In this document: piece by piece, positions 51,896 to 60,687 of the stretch
Layout of the letters: each line of letters begins with the position of its first letter
How positions within the stretch are numbered: position 1 is the first letter of the stretch
NCBI GenBank assembly: GCA_963735045.1
Contig: CAVTIZ010000001.1
Coordinates: 558,001-622,000, forward strand
From: Salsipaludibacter sp963735045
Lineage (GTDB): Bacteria; Actinomycetota; Nitriliruptoria; Nitriliruptorales; Nitriliruptoraceae
DNA: 64,000 bases
Direction of reading: 5' to 3'
Translations under genes and position numbers: made by a program
Notes under the pieces: generated by a model
Databases searched by the model: none
Told to the model about the DNA's origin: nothing
Seen by the model: only the letters and a program-made list of their open reading frames with translations

Positions 51896-53649
51896 TGGCC
51901 GTGGGAGCCGGGCCGGGCGCCAGCAGCCCCCGGGGCCGCGGACCGGACGAGGTCCCGGACGCCGCCGCCCGGGGTCGCACGCGGCTCCCCCTGGGTTGGC
52001 GCGTGCTGGCGTTCACCCTTCCGGCGGTCTTCATCGGCGTGTTCTTCCTGTGGCCGGTCGCGACCATCGTGGCCACGGGCCTGTCCGGCTCGGGCGCCAC
52101 CGGCGACGCGCTGGACGTCCTGGTGGCACCGGCGACCCGGCGCGTGCTGTGGTTCTCCACCTGGCAGGCGGTGCTGTCGACCGTGCTGACCCTGGTGGTC
52201 GGTCTCCCCGGGGCGTGGCTGGTCGCGCGGGTCGACGTCCCGGGACGGGCCTGGTTCCGGGCCGCCGTCACGGTCCCGTTCGTACTGCCCACCGTCGTGG
52301 TGGCCACGGCGTTCACCGGCCTGCTCGGACCGGGCTCGCCCGTCATGGCCGCCGTCGGTGACCTGCTCGGACGACCCGAGCCCCCCCGCCTGACGTCCGG
52401 CCTCACGGCCGTCCTGCTGGCCCACGTGTTCTTCAACGTCGCCGTGGTGGTCCGCACCGTCGGGGGCCGCTGGTCCAACCTGGACCCGGGCCTGGTCGCG
52501 GCGGCACGGACGTTGGGGGCCGGGTCGTGGCGGGCGTTCCGCGAGATCACCCTGCCGCTGCTGCGACCCGCGATCACGGCCGCCAGCGCGATCACGTTCC
52601 TGTTCACCTTCACCTCGTTCGGGATCGTGCTGATCCTGGGGTCACCCGGCATGGCCACCCTCGAGGTGGCGATCTACCGTGCGACCGCCCAGTTGCTGGA
52701 CCTGCCGCGGGCGTCGGCACTCGCCCTGCTGCAGGTGGCCGCCGTGGTCGCGGCGCTGCTGGTCAACGCCCGGCTGGGCGGCGGTCGCGACCCGGATCGT
52801 CGCGGCCCCGGCGGCATCACCGCCGCGGCCGGCTCGGGACGCCGGCGGCCCGCGACCTGGATGGCGTGGGCGGGCGTGGCCGGGGTGCTGGTCGTCACCG
52901 GGCTGGTGATCGGCCTGCCCGTGGCCGTGCTGGTGGAGCGCTCGCTGGCGACCGCCGACGGTCACTCCCTGCAGTGGTACCGCGCCCTGGCCGGTGACGG
53001 CGGGGTGCTGGCCGTGCCGCCGTGGCACACGGTGCGGACCTCCCTGTGGTTCGCGCTCCAGGCCAGCCTGGTCGCCACGGTGGTGGGTGGTGCGGCGGCC
53101 GTGGCGATCACCTCCCGGCAGTCGGGCTGGGGACGCGTGTTCGACCTGGTGCTGATGCTGCCGCTGGGCGTCAGTGCGGTGACGGTCGGGTTCGGCTTCC
53201 TGGTCACGCTCGACACGCCGCCGTTCGACTGGCGGGCCGAACCGTGGCTGGTGCCGTTGGCGCAGGCCCTGGTCGCCGTCCCCTTCGTGGTCCGCATCCT
53301 GGTCCCGGCCCTCGACGCGATCGACGATCGCCTGCGCCGGGCCGCCGCCGTGCTGGGGGCCGATCCGACCCGGGTGTGGCGTCACGTCGACCTGCCGATC
53401 CTGTTCCGTTCGACGACGGTGGCGGCCGGGTTCGCCTTCGCGGTCTCGATGGGCGAGTTCGGTGCCACGGTGTTCATCGCCCGGGCAACCTCCCCCACCA
53501 TGCCCGTGGCGATCTTCCGCTACCTCGGCCAACCGGGGGCCACCAACCTGGGGCGGGCGATGGCGTTGAGCTGCGTGCTCATGCTGGCCACGGTCGTGGT
53601 GATCGGGGTCGTGGATCGCCTGCGCATCGCCGACCTCGGGTCGTTCTGA
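51895..53649 (+). CDS. thiP: Thiamine ABC transporter permease ThiP
   Basis: A 584-residue inner-membrane protein with two fused BPD permease halves, as in ThiP. About twelve helices are visible. The EAA loops are AARTLGAGSWRAFREITLPLL (first half, bases ~52500-52562; 21 residues spanning about 202-222) and RAAAVLGADPTRVWRHVDLPI (second half, about residues 482-502). The start ATG 51895 overlaps the thiB stop, and the stop overlaps thiQ (TGATG), so the three transport genes are translationally coupled. It carries thiamine into the cytoplasm. Confidence 0.93.
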   Translation: MAVGAGPGASSPRGRGPDEVPDAAARGRTRLPLGWRVLAFTLPAVFIGVFFLWPVATIVATGLSGSGATGDALDVLVAPATRRVLWFSTWQAVLSTVLTLVVGLPGAWLVARVDVPGRAWFRAAVTVPFVLPTVVVATAFTGLLGPGSPVMAAVGDLLGRPEPPRLTSGLTAVLLAHVFFNVAVVVRTVGGRWSNLDPGLVAAARTLGAGSWRAFREITLPLLRPAITAASAITFLFTFTSFGIVLILGSPGMATLEVAIYRATAQLLDLPRASALALLQVAAVVAALLVNARLGGGRDPDRRGPGGITAAAGSGRRRPATWMAWAGVAGVLVVTGLVIGLPVAVLVERSLATADGHSLQWYRALAGDGGVLAVPPWHTVRTSLWFALQASLVATVVGGAAAVAITSRQSGWGRVFDLVLMLPLGVSAVTVGFGFLVTLDTPPFDWRAEPWLVPLAQALVAVPFVVRILVPALDAIDDRLRRAAAVLGADPTRVWRHVDLPILFRSTTVAAGFAFAVSMGEFGATVFIARATSPTMPVAIFRYLGQPGATNLGRAMALSCVLMLATVVVIGVVDRLRIADLGSF

Positions 53650-54713
53650 TGGCCCCGGACGCGAGCCGCCTCGCGGTGGAGGAACTGTCGGTCCGGTACG
53701 GGTCGGTGCGGGCAGTGGATGCCGTCGACCTGTCCGTGGGGGCGGGCGAGGTCGTGGCGCTGCTGGGGCCGTCGGGGTGCGGCAAGTCGTCGTTGCTGGC
53801 GGCGGTCGCCGGCCTGGTGCCCCATGCCGGGCAGGTGCGCATCGACGGGACGGACGTCGCGGGGCGCCGGCCCGACCAACGCGACCTCGGCCTGATGTTC
53901 CAGGACGGCGCCCTGTTCCCGCACCTGGACGTGGGCGCCAACGTCGCCTTCGGGCTGCGGATGCACGGCTGGGAGCGGTCCCGACGCGACGAACGGGTGG
54001 CCCGGGTGCTCGCCCTGGTCGGACTGGACGGGTTCGCGACACGACGCGTCCACGAGTTGTCCGGCGGCCAGGCCCAGCGCGTGGGGCTGGCGCGCGCCAT
54101 CGCCCCCCAGCCCCGTCTCCTGCTGCTGGACGAACCACTGTCGTCACTGGACGCCAGGTTGCGCGACCACCTGCTGGAGGAACTGCCCGCGGTGTTCGCC
54201 GCCGTCGACGCCGCGGTGCTGCACGTCACCCACGACCAGGACGAGGCGATGGCCCTGGCCGACCGGGTCGCGATCATGGACGCCGGCCGGATCGTGCGGG
54301 TCGACGCACCCAGCGACCTGTGGCGCGATCCCCGGTCGGTCTTCGTGGCCGCGTTCCTGGGCTGGCACAACGTGTTCACGACCAGCCCGAGACGCTCGGA
54401 CGGCGACCCGGCCGTGCGGGGACACCTCCCACCTCCGGCCCACGTCCGCGACCGACTCGGTGACCCTGCCCTGGTGGGCATCGAGGCGGGGCGACTCGTG
54501 GTCGGCCCGGCCGGCGGCGACCCGAGCGGCGACGCCCGTTCGGGACGGGTCGTGGGCCATCGCTTCGCCGGCGACCACGTCGCGATCGACGTCGCGCTGG
54601 ACGACCACGACGTCGTGGTCCGCGCCACCGGACCGGTCCACGCCATGCCCGGCCCGGGCGCCGACGTGGAGGTCACCGTGCCTGACGACGCCTGGTCCCC
54701 GCTGGTCGCCTAG
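53649..54713 (+). CDS. thiQ: Thiamine ABC transporter ATPase ThiQ
   Basis: A 354-residue ATPase with Walker A GPSGCGKSS (40-48), signature LSGGQ (137-141), Walker B LLLLDEP (157-163) and the H-loop in VTHDQDEAM. It is longer than E. coli ThiQ: residues ~250-354 form a TOBE-like regulatory extension (VGIEAGRLVVGPAGG; DHVAIDVALDDHDVVV). Last gene of the TPP-riboswitch operon. Spermidine/Fe-type ATPases are similar, but the context settles the assignment. Confidence 0.92.
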   Translation: MAPDASRLAVEELSVRYGSVRAVDAVDLSVGAGEVVALLGPSGCGKSSLLAAVAGLVPHAGQVRIDGTDVAGRRPDQRDLGLMFQDGALFPHLDVGANVAFGLRMHGWERSRRDERVARVLALVGLDGFATRRVHELSGGQAQRVGLARAIAPQPRLLLLDEPLSSLDARLRDHLLEELPAVFAAVDAAVLHVTHDQDEAMALADRVAIMDAGRIVRVDAPSDLWRDPRSVFVAAFLGWHNVFTTSPRRSDGDPAVRGHLPPPAHVRDRLGDPALVGIEAGRLVVGPAGGDPSGDARSGRVVGHRFAGDHVAIDVALDDHDVVVRATGPVHAMPGPGADVEVTVPDDAWSPLVA

Positions 54714-54768
54714 CTGTGCGACTGACGTAGCCGGGCCCGGGCGAGGCGTATCCTCACGGGGTCGCGGC

Positions 54769-54784
54769 CCCGGGACGTCCCGGG
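54769..54784. promoter_or_regulatory. 16-bp palindrome between thiQ and the methyltransferase gene
   Basis: CCCGGGACGTCCCGGG is a perfect palindrome 55 bases after thiQ and 27 before the next start. It may be a short terminator or an operator. No U-run follows. Confidence 0.35.
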
Positions 54785-54810
54785 TGGCCGGTCCCGGCGG
54801 GAGGGTCGGC

Positions 54811-55614
54811 GTGGGTGGTCTCGCGTCCGTCGGGCATGGCGGCTGCGACGAGTCGGCGCTGGTGTCCCGACTGCGGGCGGCCGGATGCGTGTTCGCCGAG
54901 GACGAGGCGCACCTGCTGGTCGCGGCGGCGGGGACACCCGAGGACCTGGAGTCACGGGTCGCCCGTCGCGTGGCCGGCGAACCGCTGGAGCACGTGCTCG
55001 GCTGGGCCGCCTTCCGTGGCCGCCGGGTCAGCGTCGACCCCGGGGTCTTCGTCCCGCGGCGACGCACCGAGCTCCTGGTGTCGGAGGCGGTGGCCCGCGT
55101 GCGTCCCGGCGCCCTCGTGGTCGACCTGTGCTGTGGGACCGGCGCCGTCGGGGCCGCGGTGGCGATGGAGGCGGAGGGCGTCGCCCTGCACGCGACCGAC
55201 CTCGACGAGGCCGCGGTGGCCTGCGCGGCGCGCAACGTCGCGGCGATCGGCGGCAAGGTGCACCACGGCGACCTCTTCGCGGCGTTGCCGCAGGCGCTGC
55301 GGGGCCGGGTCGACCTGGTGGTCGCCAACGCGCCCTACGTGCCGACCGGCGACCTCGGCCTGCTGCCACCCGAGGCTCGCGACCACGAGCCCGAGAGCGC
55401 CCTCGATGGTGGCCCGGACGGACTCGACGTCCAGCGCCGGATCGCCCGGGCGGCACCGGCATGGCTGGCGGCGTCGGGTCTCCTGCTGGTCGAGACCAGC
55501 GTCCGCCAGGCCCCCGAGTCGGCCCGCATCCTGGCCGAGGCGGGCCTGGTCGCCACGATCCGGCACTCCGATGCCCACGACGCCACGGTGGTGGTCGGGT
55601 CCTGGGAGCGGTGA
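54811..55614 (+). CDS. PrmC-related putative protein-(glutamine-N5) methyltransferase
   Basis: GTG 54811 follows GGGAGGG at five bases, an excellent start. The 267-residue protein has the PrmC/HemK layout: an N-terminal helical part, GWAAFRGRRVSVDPGVFVPRRRTELL, SAM motif I VDLCCGTGAVG (~107-117) and the catalytic loop VVANAPYVP (~171-179). That loop is NAPY instead of the NPPY of PrmC, as in the PrmC-related family TIGR03704 whose substrate is unknown. It probably methylates a protein glutamine or another amide. Downstream is a hairpin terminator. Confidence 0.85.
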   Translation: MGGLASVGHGGCDESALVSRLRAAGCVFAEDEAHLLVAAAGTPEDLESRVARRVAGEPLEHVLGWAAFRGRRVSVDPGVFVPRRRTELLVSEAVARVRPGALVVDLCCGTGAVGAAVAMEAEGVALHATDLDEAAVACAARNVAAIGGKVHHGDLFAALPQALRGRVDLVVANAPYVPTGDLGLLPPEARDHEPESALDGGPDGLDVQRRIARAAPAWLAASGLLLVETSVRQAPESARILAEAGLVATIRHSDAHDATVVVGSWER

Positions 55615-55620
55615 AACGCC

Positions 55621-55652
55621 CGCACCGCCGACCCGATCGGGCCGGCGGTGCG
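55621..55652. terminator. Bidirectional hairpin terminator
   Basis: CGCACCGCCG and CGGCGGTGCG form a 10-base stem, extended inward by CCCGATCGGG after one mismatch. It lies between the convergent methyltransferase and ThuA-domain genes. Confidence 0.75.
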
Positions 55653-55690
55653 TGACGGAGGCGGGGCCGAGTGCGGTCCCCGCCGGCGAG

Positions 55691-56836
55691 TCAGGAGTCC
55701 CCGCCTGCCTGCTCCACCTGCCAGTCGTGCAGGTCGCCGAGCTTGTCCGACAGGCCACGGTCGACGGCGTGGGCCATGCCCGACGCCGACGTCAGCAGCA
55801 GAGCGGACAACTCGTGGTCACCGGCGAGCGCCGCGGCGTGGGCCGCGTCCAGGCGGGTCTGGATCCGGGGGACCAGGACCCGGTTCGGGCCACGCTGCCC
55901 GGTGTCCGCCGAGGCGAGCAGTTCGTCCACCTCGCGGAAGCTGATGCAGTCCGAGGCGTCACCGGCAACACCGGCGGTCCACTCGATCCCGCCCAGGACG
56001 TGGGCGAGGAACGCCGGGTCGACGTAGGAGGCCTCGGTGTGTCCGGCGCCCTCGTACCACGACCGGCCACCCTCGAAGTTCTGGCACCAGTTGAGGGGGT
56101 GGTCGGCACCCATCGTGCCGCCGCCGGGGCTGTAGGTGGACTCGTCGAGCGTGATCAGGACGTGGACGTCCTCACGCGGGTTGGTCGTGAAGTTGTACCA
56201 CTCGTCGTAGCGCACCCAGTCGCTCGGGAGCATCTGGGTCGACGGGTGGGTCTGGTCCTCCACGACCATCGTGGCGGTCTGCTGCCGGGGGTGGTTGCGG
56301 AAGCGCGCGCCGCCACCGCTCATGGCGCTGTACCACGGGACGGTGTGCATGGTGTCGGTCGCGGCGTGCAGCCCGACGAACCCACCGCCATTGCGGATGT
56401 AGCCCTGGAACGCCGCCAACTCGGCGTCGTCGAGCAGGCGCGGGGTGTCAGGGTTCAGGCTGTTGGTGTTGTCGACCGGCGACACGAAGACGATCGTGGC
56501 ATACCTGGCCAGGTCCTGGGCGCTGGTGAACGGCGTGCTGGTCAGCGTCAGGTCGGGCTGGCCCGGGGAGCCGGGACCCCACCACCCACCGGAGTCGTTG
56601 GGCGGGTCCCAGACGTCGACGCTGAAGCCGTTGTCCTCGCCGAGCGTGATGATGGCGTTGGTGGCCTCGTCGATGCTGGAGTGTCGGAAGCCGAGGGTCT
56701 TGCCCACGACCAGCACCTCGTACTCGGCGTCCTGGGCCGTGGCGGGGGACAGCCCGACGGCGGCCACCAGCATCAGCGCGGCGAGCACGGACACCAGGAG
56801 TGGTCGGACAGGGACATGGAGAGGTCGTGCATGCAT
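55691..56836 (-). CDS. Secreted ThuA-domain protein
   Basis: ATG 56836 is chosen because a signal peptide follows directly (PLLVSVLAALMLVAAVGLSPATAQ); longer in-frame starts lack this. The 381-residue product carries a ThuA (trehalose-utilisation) class-I glutamine amidotransferase-like domain from about residue 40 to 290: VLVVGKTLGFRHSSIDEA, NGGGFVGLHAATDTMHTVPWY and YDEWYNFTTNPR. The C-terminal ~90 residues are helical (HAAALAGDHELSALLLTSASG). Secreted ThuA proteins are often linked to sugar oxidation or unknown extracellular roles. The nucleophile Cys of true amidotransferases is absent, as usual for ThuA. Divergent from the esterase operon. Confidence 0.88.
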   Translation of the reverse strand: MHARPLHVPVRPLLVSVLAALMLVAAVGLSPATAQDAEYEVLVVGKTLGFRHSSIDEATNAIITLGEDNGFSVDVWDPPNDSGGWWGPGSPGQPDLTLTSTPFTSAQDLARYATIVFVSPVDNTNSLNPDTPRLLDDAELAAFQGYIRNGGGFVGLHAATDTMHTVPWYSAMSGGGARFRNHPRQQTATMVVEDQTHPSTQMLPSDWVRYDEWYNFTTNPREDVHVLITLDESTYSPGGGTMGADHPLNWCQNFEGGRSWYEGAGHTEASYVDPAFLAHVLGGIEWTAGVAGDASDCISFREVDELLASADTGQRGPNRVLVPRIQTRLDAAHAAALAGDHELSALLLTSASGMAHAVDRGLSDKLGDLHDWQVEQAGGDS

Positions 56837-57072
56837 GGCGATCCCATCGAGGACGTCCGGCGCACGATGCACCGGGGGGTTGGACGTCCGTCCATCGGGG
56901 ACCACCAGCGGCGGCCTGCCGACGGACGACCCAACGAACCTAACAAACTTCTGGCGGCTGTCAACGCCCGACGGTCGTGCTTCGTTCGTTCGCCCGACGA
57001 AAGGCGCGAAACCCGCGACCACGTCGGCCGTGGCGGGCGAGGCGGCGGGGCGGGCGGACTAGGGTCGCCGGC

Positions 57073-58209
57073 ATGGGCATGCCGACGGTGGTGGACGATC
57101 GACTGGTGTTCGTGGTCGCCGACCCCGACCACCACCTGCGCATGGTGCAGTTGACGGTCGACGACGACCTGGTGGACGACCACCGGTTCCGACGGACGAC
57201 CACCGGCTGGAGCCTGGTCGTGCCGCGACCACCCGTGCACCGCATCGAGTACCGCCTGCTGGTGACCGACGACCACGGCGACACCGACGTGATCCTGGAC
57301 CCGGCCAATCCGCATGCGGTCGCCACCGCCTTCGGCCGCCGCAGCGTCGCCCTCCTCCCGGAGTACGTGGTGCCGGCCTGGCTCACCGAGCCGGCCGTGG
57401 TGGCCCACCGCGCCCACCACGAGGTGGCGACACCGGTCGGCGCGGTCCCGGTGACCACCTGGTGTCCCGTCGACCTGCCCGCGACGACGCCCGCGCCACT
57501 GCTGGTGGTGCACGACGGTCCCGAGTACGACGACCTCGCCAGCCTCGGCCAGTGGGCCGGCGCCGCGATCGCCGCCGGTCGCCTCCCCCGCTTCCGCATG
57601 GCCCTCCTGCGACCGGTCGCCCGGGACGAGTGGTACGCCGCGAACCCGGACTGGCCCGCCGCCGTCGCGGCCGTGGTCGCGACCGTGGACGCCGACCACG
57701 CCCGGCGCGGGACCGTGGTCACCATGGGCGCGAGCCTGGGGGGCCTGGCGGCCCTGCAGGTGGCCCGGCGGGGGGTCGTGGACGCCACCGGCGTGTTCAG
57801 CCAGTCCGGGTCGTTCTTCCGCCCGCAGCTGGACCCACAGGAGTCGGACTACCCGTGGTTCGACCGCATCGCCACCTGGGTGGCGGCAGTTGCCCCAGCC
57901 CAGGACCCGGGCCCGGCCCCAGCACCGGTCCCGGTACCAGTGGCCGGACGGGCGGACGACCATGGCCACCGGCGATCCGGGGCAGCCACCGCCACCGGCG
58001 GGCCGGACCGGCTCGACGTGGTGCTGACCTGTGGGACGCACGAGGAGAACCACCCCAACAACGTGGCGATGGTCGACGACCTCGCCGCCGCCGGGCACCG
58101 CGTCACCCTCACCTCGCTGCCGGACCTGCACAACTACACGGCCTGGCGGGACGGCCTGGAGCCCGGCCTGGGCGACCTGCTCGCCCGCCAGTGGGGAGAT
58201 CGACCATGA
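57073..58209 (+). CDS. Enterochelin-esterase-like hydrolase
   Basis: A 378-residue cytosolic protein from ATG 57073. Residues ~1-95 are an Ig-like/CBM48-type domain as in Fes esterases (WSLVVPRPPVHRIEYRLLVTDDHG). The alpha/beta hydrolase part has LLVVHDGPEYDDLASLGQWA, nucleophile motif GASLGG (~222-227) and GVFSQSGSFF, ending with catalytic His in LPDLHNYTAWRDGL. A Pro/Ala-rich insertion (~280-310) is unusual. The gene overlaps the next one (ATGA) and starts a three-gene operon with another esterase and an ATP-grasp enzyme. The substrate is unknown; a siderophore gene cluster is not present. Confidence 0.85.
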   Translation: MGMPTVVDDRLVFVVADPDHHLRMVQLTVDDDLVDDHRFRRTTTGWSLVVPRPPVHRIEYRLLVTDDHGDTDVILDPANPHAVATAFGRRSVALLPEYVVPAWLTEPAVVAHRAHHEVATPVGAVPVTTWCPVDLPATTPAPLLVVHDGPEYDDLASLGQWAGAAIAAGRLPRFRMALLRPVARDEWYAANPDWPAAVAAVVATVDADHARRGTVVTMGASLGGLAALQVARRGVVDATGVFSQSGSFFRPQLDPQESDYPWFDRIATWVAAVAPAQDPGPAPAPVPVPVAGRADDHGHRRSGAATATGGPDRLDVVLTCGTHEENHPNNVAMVDDLAAAGHRVTLTSLPDLHNYTAWRDGLEPGLGDLLARQWGDRP

Positions 58210-58961
58210 AGCACCACCACCACGACCTCGCGATCGAGGGTCCCCACTTCGGCGACGGGGCCAGCCTGGCCGTCGAGGTCTACGGCGACTGGGGCCGACC
58301 CGTGGTCGTCTTCCCCAGCGAGGCCGGACGGGCCACCGACTTCGCCGACAACGGCATGCTGGACGCCGTGGGCGACCTCGTCGACGGGGGCCGCGCGAAG
58401 CTGTACTGCGTGGACTCCATCGACGGCTACTCATGGTCGGACCGGTCCATGGACATCGAGGAACGCGCCCGCCGCCACGGCGCCTACCACCACTGGCTGG
58501 TGGACCGACTGCTGCCGCTGGTGGCCCAGGACAGTGCCGGCACCGAACCGCTGGCCGTGGGCGCGAGCCTGGGGGCCTACCACGCCGTCCACCTCACCCT
58601 CCAGCGTCCGGACCTGGTCCCGTTGGCGATCGGGCTGTCCGGGAACTACGACGTCGAGGGCTGGCGGTCGTGGGGGGAACCCGGGGAGGCCACCTACTTC
58701 ACCAACCCGATGGCCTACGTGGCCAACCTGCACGGCGACCACCTCGACTGGCTGCGCGAGCGGGCCAGCCTGTTGCTGGTCGTGGGCCAGGGTGCGTGGG
58801 AGGTCGACCCGACCGGGTCGCTGCCGTCGACGCGCCGGTTCGCCGAACTGCTCGCCGATCGGGGCCTGCGCCACGAACTCGACGTGTGGGGCCACGACAG
58901 CGCACACGACTGGCCGTGGTGGCGGCGCCAGCTGGCCCACCACCTCCCCCGCTTCTGCTGA
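58206..58961 (+). CDS. Esterase-family alpha/beta hydrolase
   Basis: A 251-residue protein from ATG 58206, overlapping the previous stop. It opens with a His run (KHHHHDLAIEGPHFG), then VVVFPSEAGRATDFADNGM, CVDSIDGYSWSDRSM, the nucleophile motif GASLGAYHAVH (~120-130) and a C-terminal catalytic His in WGHDSAHDWPWWRRQL. It belongs to the esterase D/PHB-depolymerase-like group without a signal peptide. The fixed coupling to a larger esterase and an ATP-grasp ligase suggests a shared small-molecule or peptide pathway. Confidence 0.85.
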   Translation: MKHHHHDLAIEGPHFGDGASLAVEVYGDWGRPVVVFPSEAGRATDFADNGMLDAVGDLVDGGRAKLYCVDSIDGYSWSDRSMDIEERARRHGAYHHWLVDRLLPLVAQDSAGTEPLAVGASLGAYHAVHLTLQRPDLVPLAIGLSGNYDVEGWRSWGEPGEATYFTNPMAYVANLHGDHLDWLRERASLLLVVGQGAWEVDPTGSLPSTRRFAELLADRGLRHELDVWGHDSAHDWPWWRRQLAHHLPRFC

Positions 58962-59040
58962 CCCCGGCCGACCCCCCTGCCGACGACGGTCGACCCGACC
59001 GACCCCGAACCGCCCACCGACGAACACGAGGAGCACCACG

Positions 59041-60288
59041 TTGTCCGAGCCCACCGAGCACCTCGTCGGCCTGCTGCTGGGGACCGAGGAGGACTGGCCC
59101 CGAGCGTTCGAGACCATCGCCGATGGCCTGGGCGTGTTCACCCACGACGGTCAGGACCACCGACTGACGACGGAACGCGTGCGGATCGAGCCGTTCTCGC
59201 TGCGCGATCCCGCCCGCCACGACCTCGTCATCGACCGGCTGGCGTACTGGTACTACCACCCACGCGAGTGGCTCAAGAAGGTCGCGTTGATGGACGACGT
59301 CTACCTCCTCAACTCGCCCTTCACGTTCCAGTCGATGGAGAAGCACGCGGCCTACTGCGCCATGATCCGGCTCGGACTGCACGTCCCCGAGACCGTGCTG
59401 GTCCCCTACAAGAACCCGGTCGACAACCCCCGCTGGCCCTACACCGCCGACCGCTACAACGAGCCGTTCGACCTGCACGCGATCGCCGACGACCTCGGCT
59501 ACCCGCTGTTCATGAAGCCCTTCGACGGCGGGGGCTGGCGCGGGGTCTCGCGTGTCACCGATGCCACGGAGCTGGACGCCGCCTACGACGAGTCCGGCGA
59601 GATGCTCATGCACCTGCAGGAGGCGATCGATCCCTACGACGTGTTCGTCCGGGCGCTCACGATCGGCCCCGAGACGATGGTGATGAAGTTCCGCCCCGAC
59701 GAACCGATGCACGATCGCTACGAGGTCGCCCACGACTTCCTGGCCCCGGGTGTCGGCGAGGACGCCGTGTCCATCGCCCGCACCGTCAACGCCTTCTTCC
59801 GATGGGAGTTCAACTCCTGCGAGATGCTGGTCCGTGGCGACGAGGTGCTGCCGATCGACTATGCCAACGCCTGCCCGGACGTGGCCGTCACGTCGCTGCA
59901 CTACTACTTCCCGTGGGCGATGACCGCGCTGGTGCGGTGGTCGGCGTACTGCGTGGCCACCGGGCGTCGGATGCGCGCCCACGCCGACCCCGGGCCCTGG
60001 TTCGCCATCGCCGACGACCCCGACCGCACCCCCGACGACCGGCTGGCCGCCTACCGGGTCCTGGCCGACGACCACTTCGAGGCCGACCGCTACGCCGAGT
60101 TCTGCGACACGTCGATGCCCGACCTCGACGAGCGCGTCCACGACTGGGTGTCGTCGGACGACTTCGACGACCTGCTGGTGCGCACGGTCCGTGCGACCTA
60201 CCCCGAGCACGAGCACGAGCGCTTCCTCGGCCACTTCCGCGGCCTGCTCGACCTGTGGCGCTCCGACCAGGCCACGACCCCCGCCTGA
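59041..60288 (+). CDS. ATP-grasp domain protein
   Basis: TTG 59041 is chosen: GAGGAG lies nine bases upstream and the frame fits the family start. The 415-residue protein has the ATP-grasp fold: SMEKHAAYCAMIRLGLHVPETVLV, the nucleotide loop YPLFMKPFDGGGWRGVSRV (~158-176), MLMHLQEAID and the metal site EVLPIDYANACPDVAV (~267-282, Asp/Asn ligands). An N-terminal domain (LLLGTEEDWPRAFETIADGL) precedes. ATP-grasp enzymes ligate a carboxylate to an amine or thiol, but the partner substrates here are unknown. Third gene of the esterase operon; spacing to the previous gene is 79 bases. Confidence 0.87.
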   Translation: MSEPTEHLVGLLLGTEEDWPRAFETIADGLGVFTHDGQDHRLTTERVRIEPFSLRDPARHDLVIDRLAYWYYHPREWLKKVALMDDVYLLNSPFTFQSMEKHAAYCAMIRLGLHVPETVLVPYKNPVDNPRWPYTADRYNEPFDLHAIADDLGYPLFMKPFDGGGWRGVSRVTDATELDAAYDESGEMLMHLQEAIDPYDVFVRALTIGPETMVMKFRPDEPMHDRYEVAHDFLAPGVGEDAVSIARTVNAFFRWEFNSCEMLVRGDEVLPIDYANACPDVAVTSLHYYFPWAMTALVRWSAYCVATGRRMRAHADPGPWFAIADDPDRTPDDRLAAYRVLADDHFEADRYAEFCDTSMPDLDERVHDWVSSDDFDDLLVRTVRATYPEHEHERFLGHFRGLLDLWRSDQATTPA

Positions 60289-60393
60289 CGCGGCGAACCT
60301 GCCGTCCGGGCCACGCCACGACGGGCCCTGGATGGCGCCCGGCCCGCCGACGCCGTGGGGAGTCGTGCACGGGCTCGCGCCCGGCCGTCTCAC

Positions 60394-60660
60394 CAGTCGA
60401 CGAGGCGCCAGATCTCGGGGCTGGTCGTCGCGGACTCCCCGACACCGGCGAAGCGCTCCGCCGCCTCGGCCTGGAGGGCGATCGCCTCGGTGGCCAGGAC
60501 GATGGCCTCCGTCGTGGCGCCGTCCTCGCCCAGGCGCCGACATCAGCGAACGGGTGGGTGCGGTGGTCAGCCGCACGCTCGCACCGACCACCGTCGCCGT
60601 GTGGCGGCCACCGGCCTCGCCGCGGCCCCGGTGACGGCCCACGGTGGGCCAGTCCGTGTC
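60394..60660 (-). pseudogene. Degenerate gene remnant
   Basis: The interval 60289-60687 has no intact gene. On the minus strand one frame (about 60660-60545) reads GGRHTATVVGASVRLTTAPT and then continues only in a different frame (60540-60394) as LGEDGATTEAIVLATEAIA, ending EIWRLVDW and a stop. Both pieces have normal codon use and the second ends like a real C-terminus. They look like one short gene broken by a frameshift and lacking its start. Family not recognised. Confidence 0.35.
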
Positions 60661-60687
60661 GGAATTCGCCGCGAAACCCGCTGCGAG

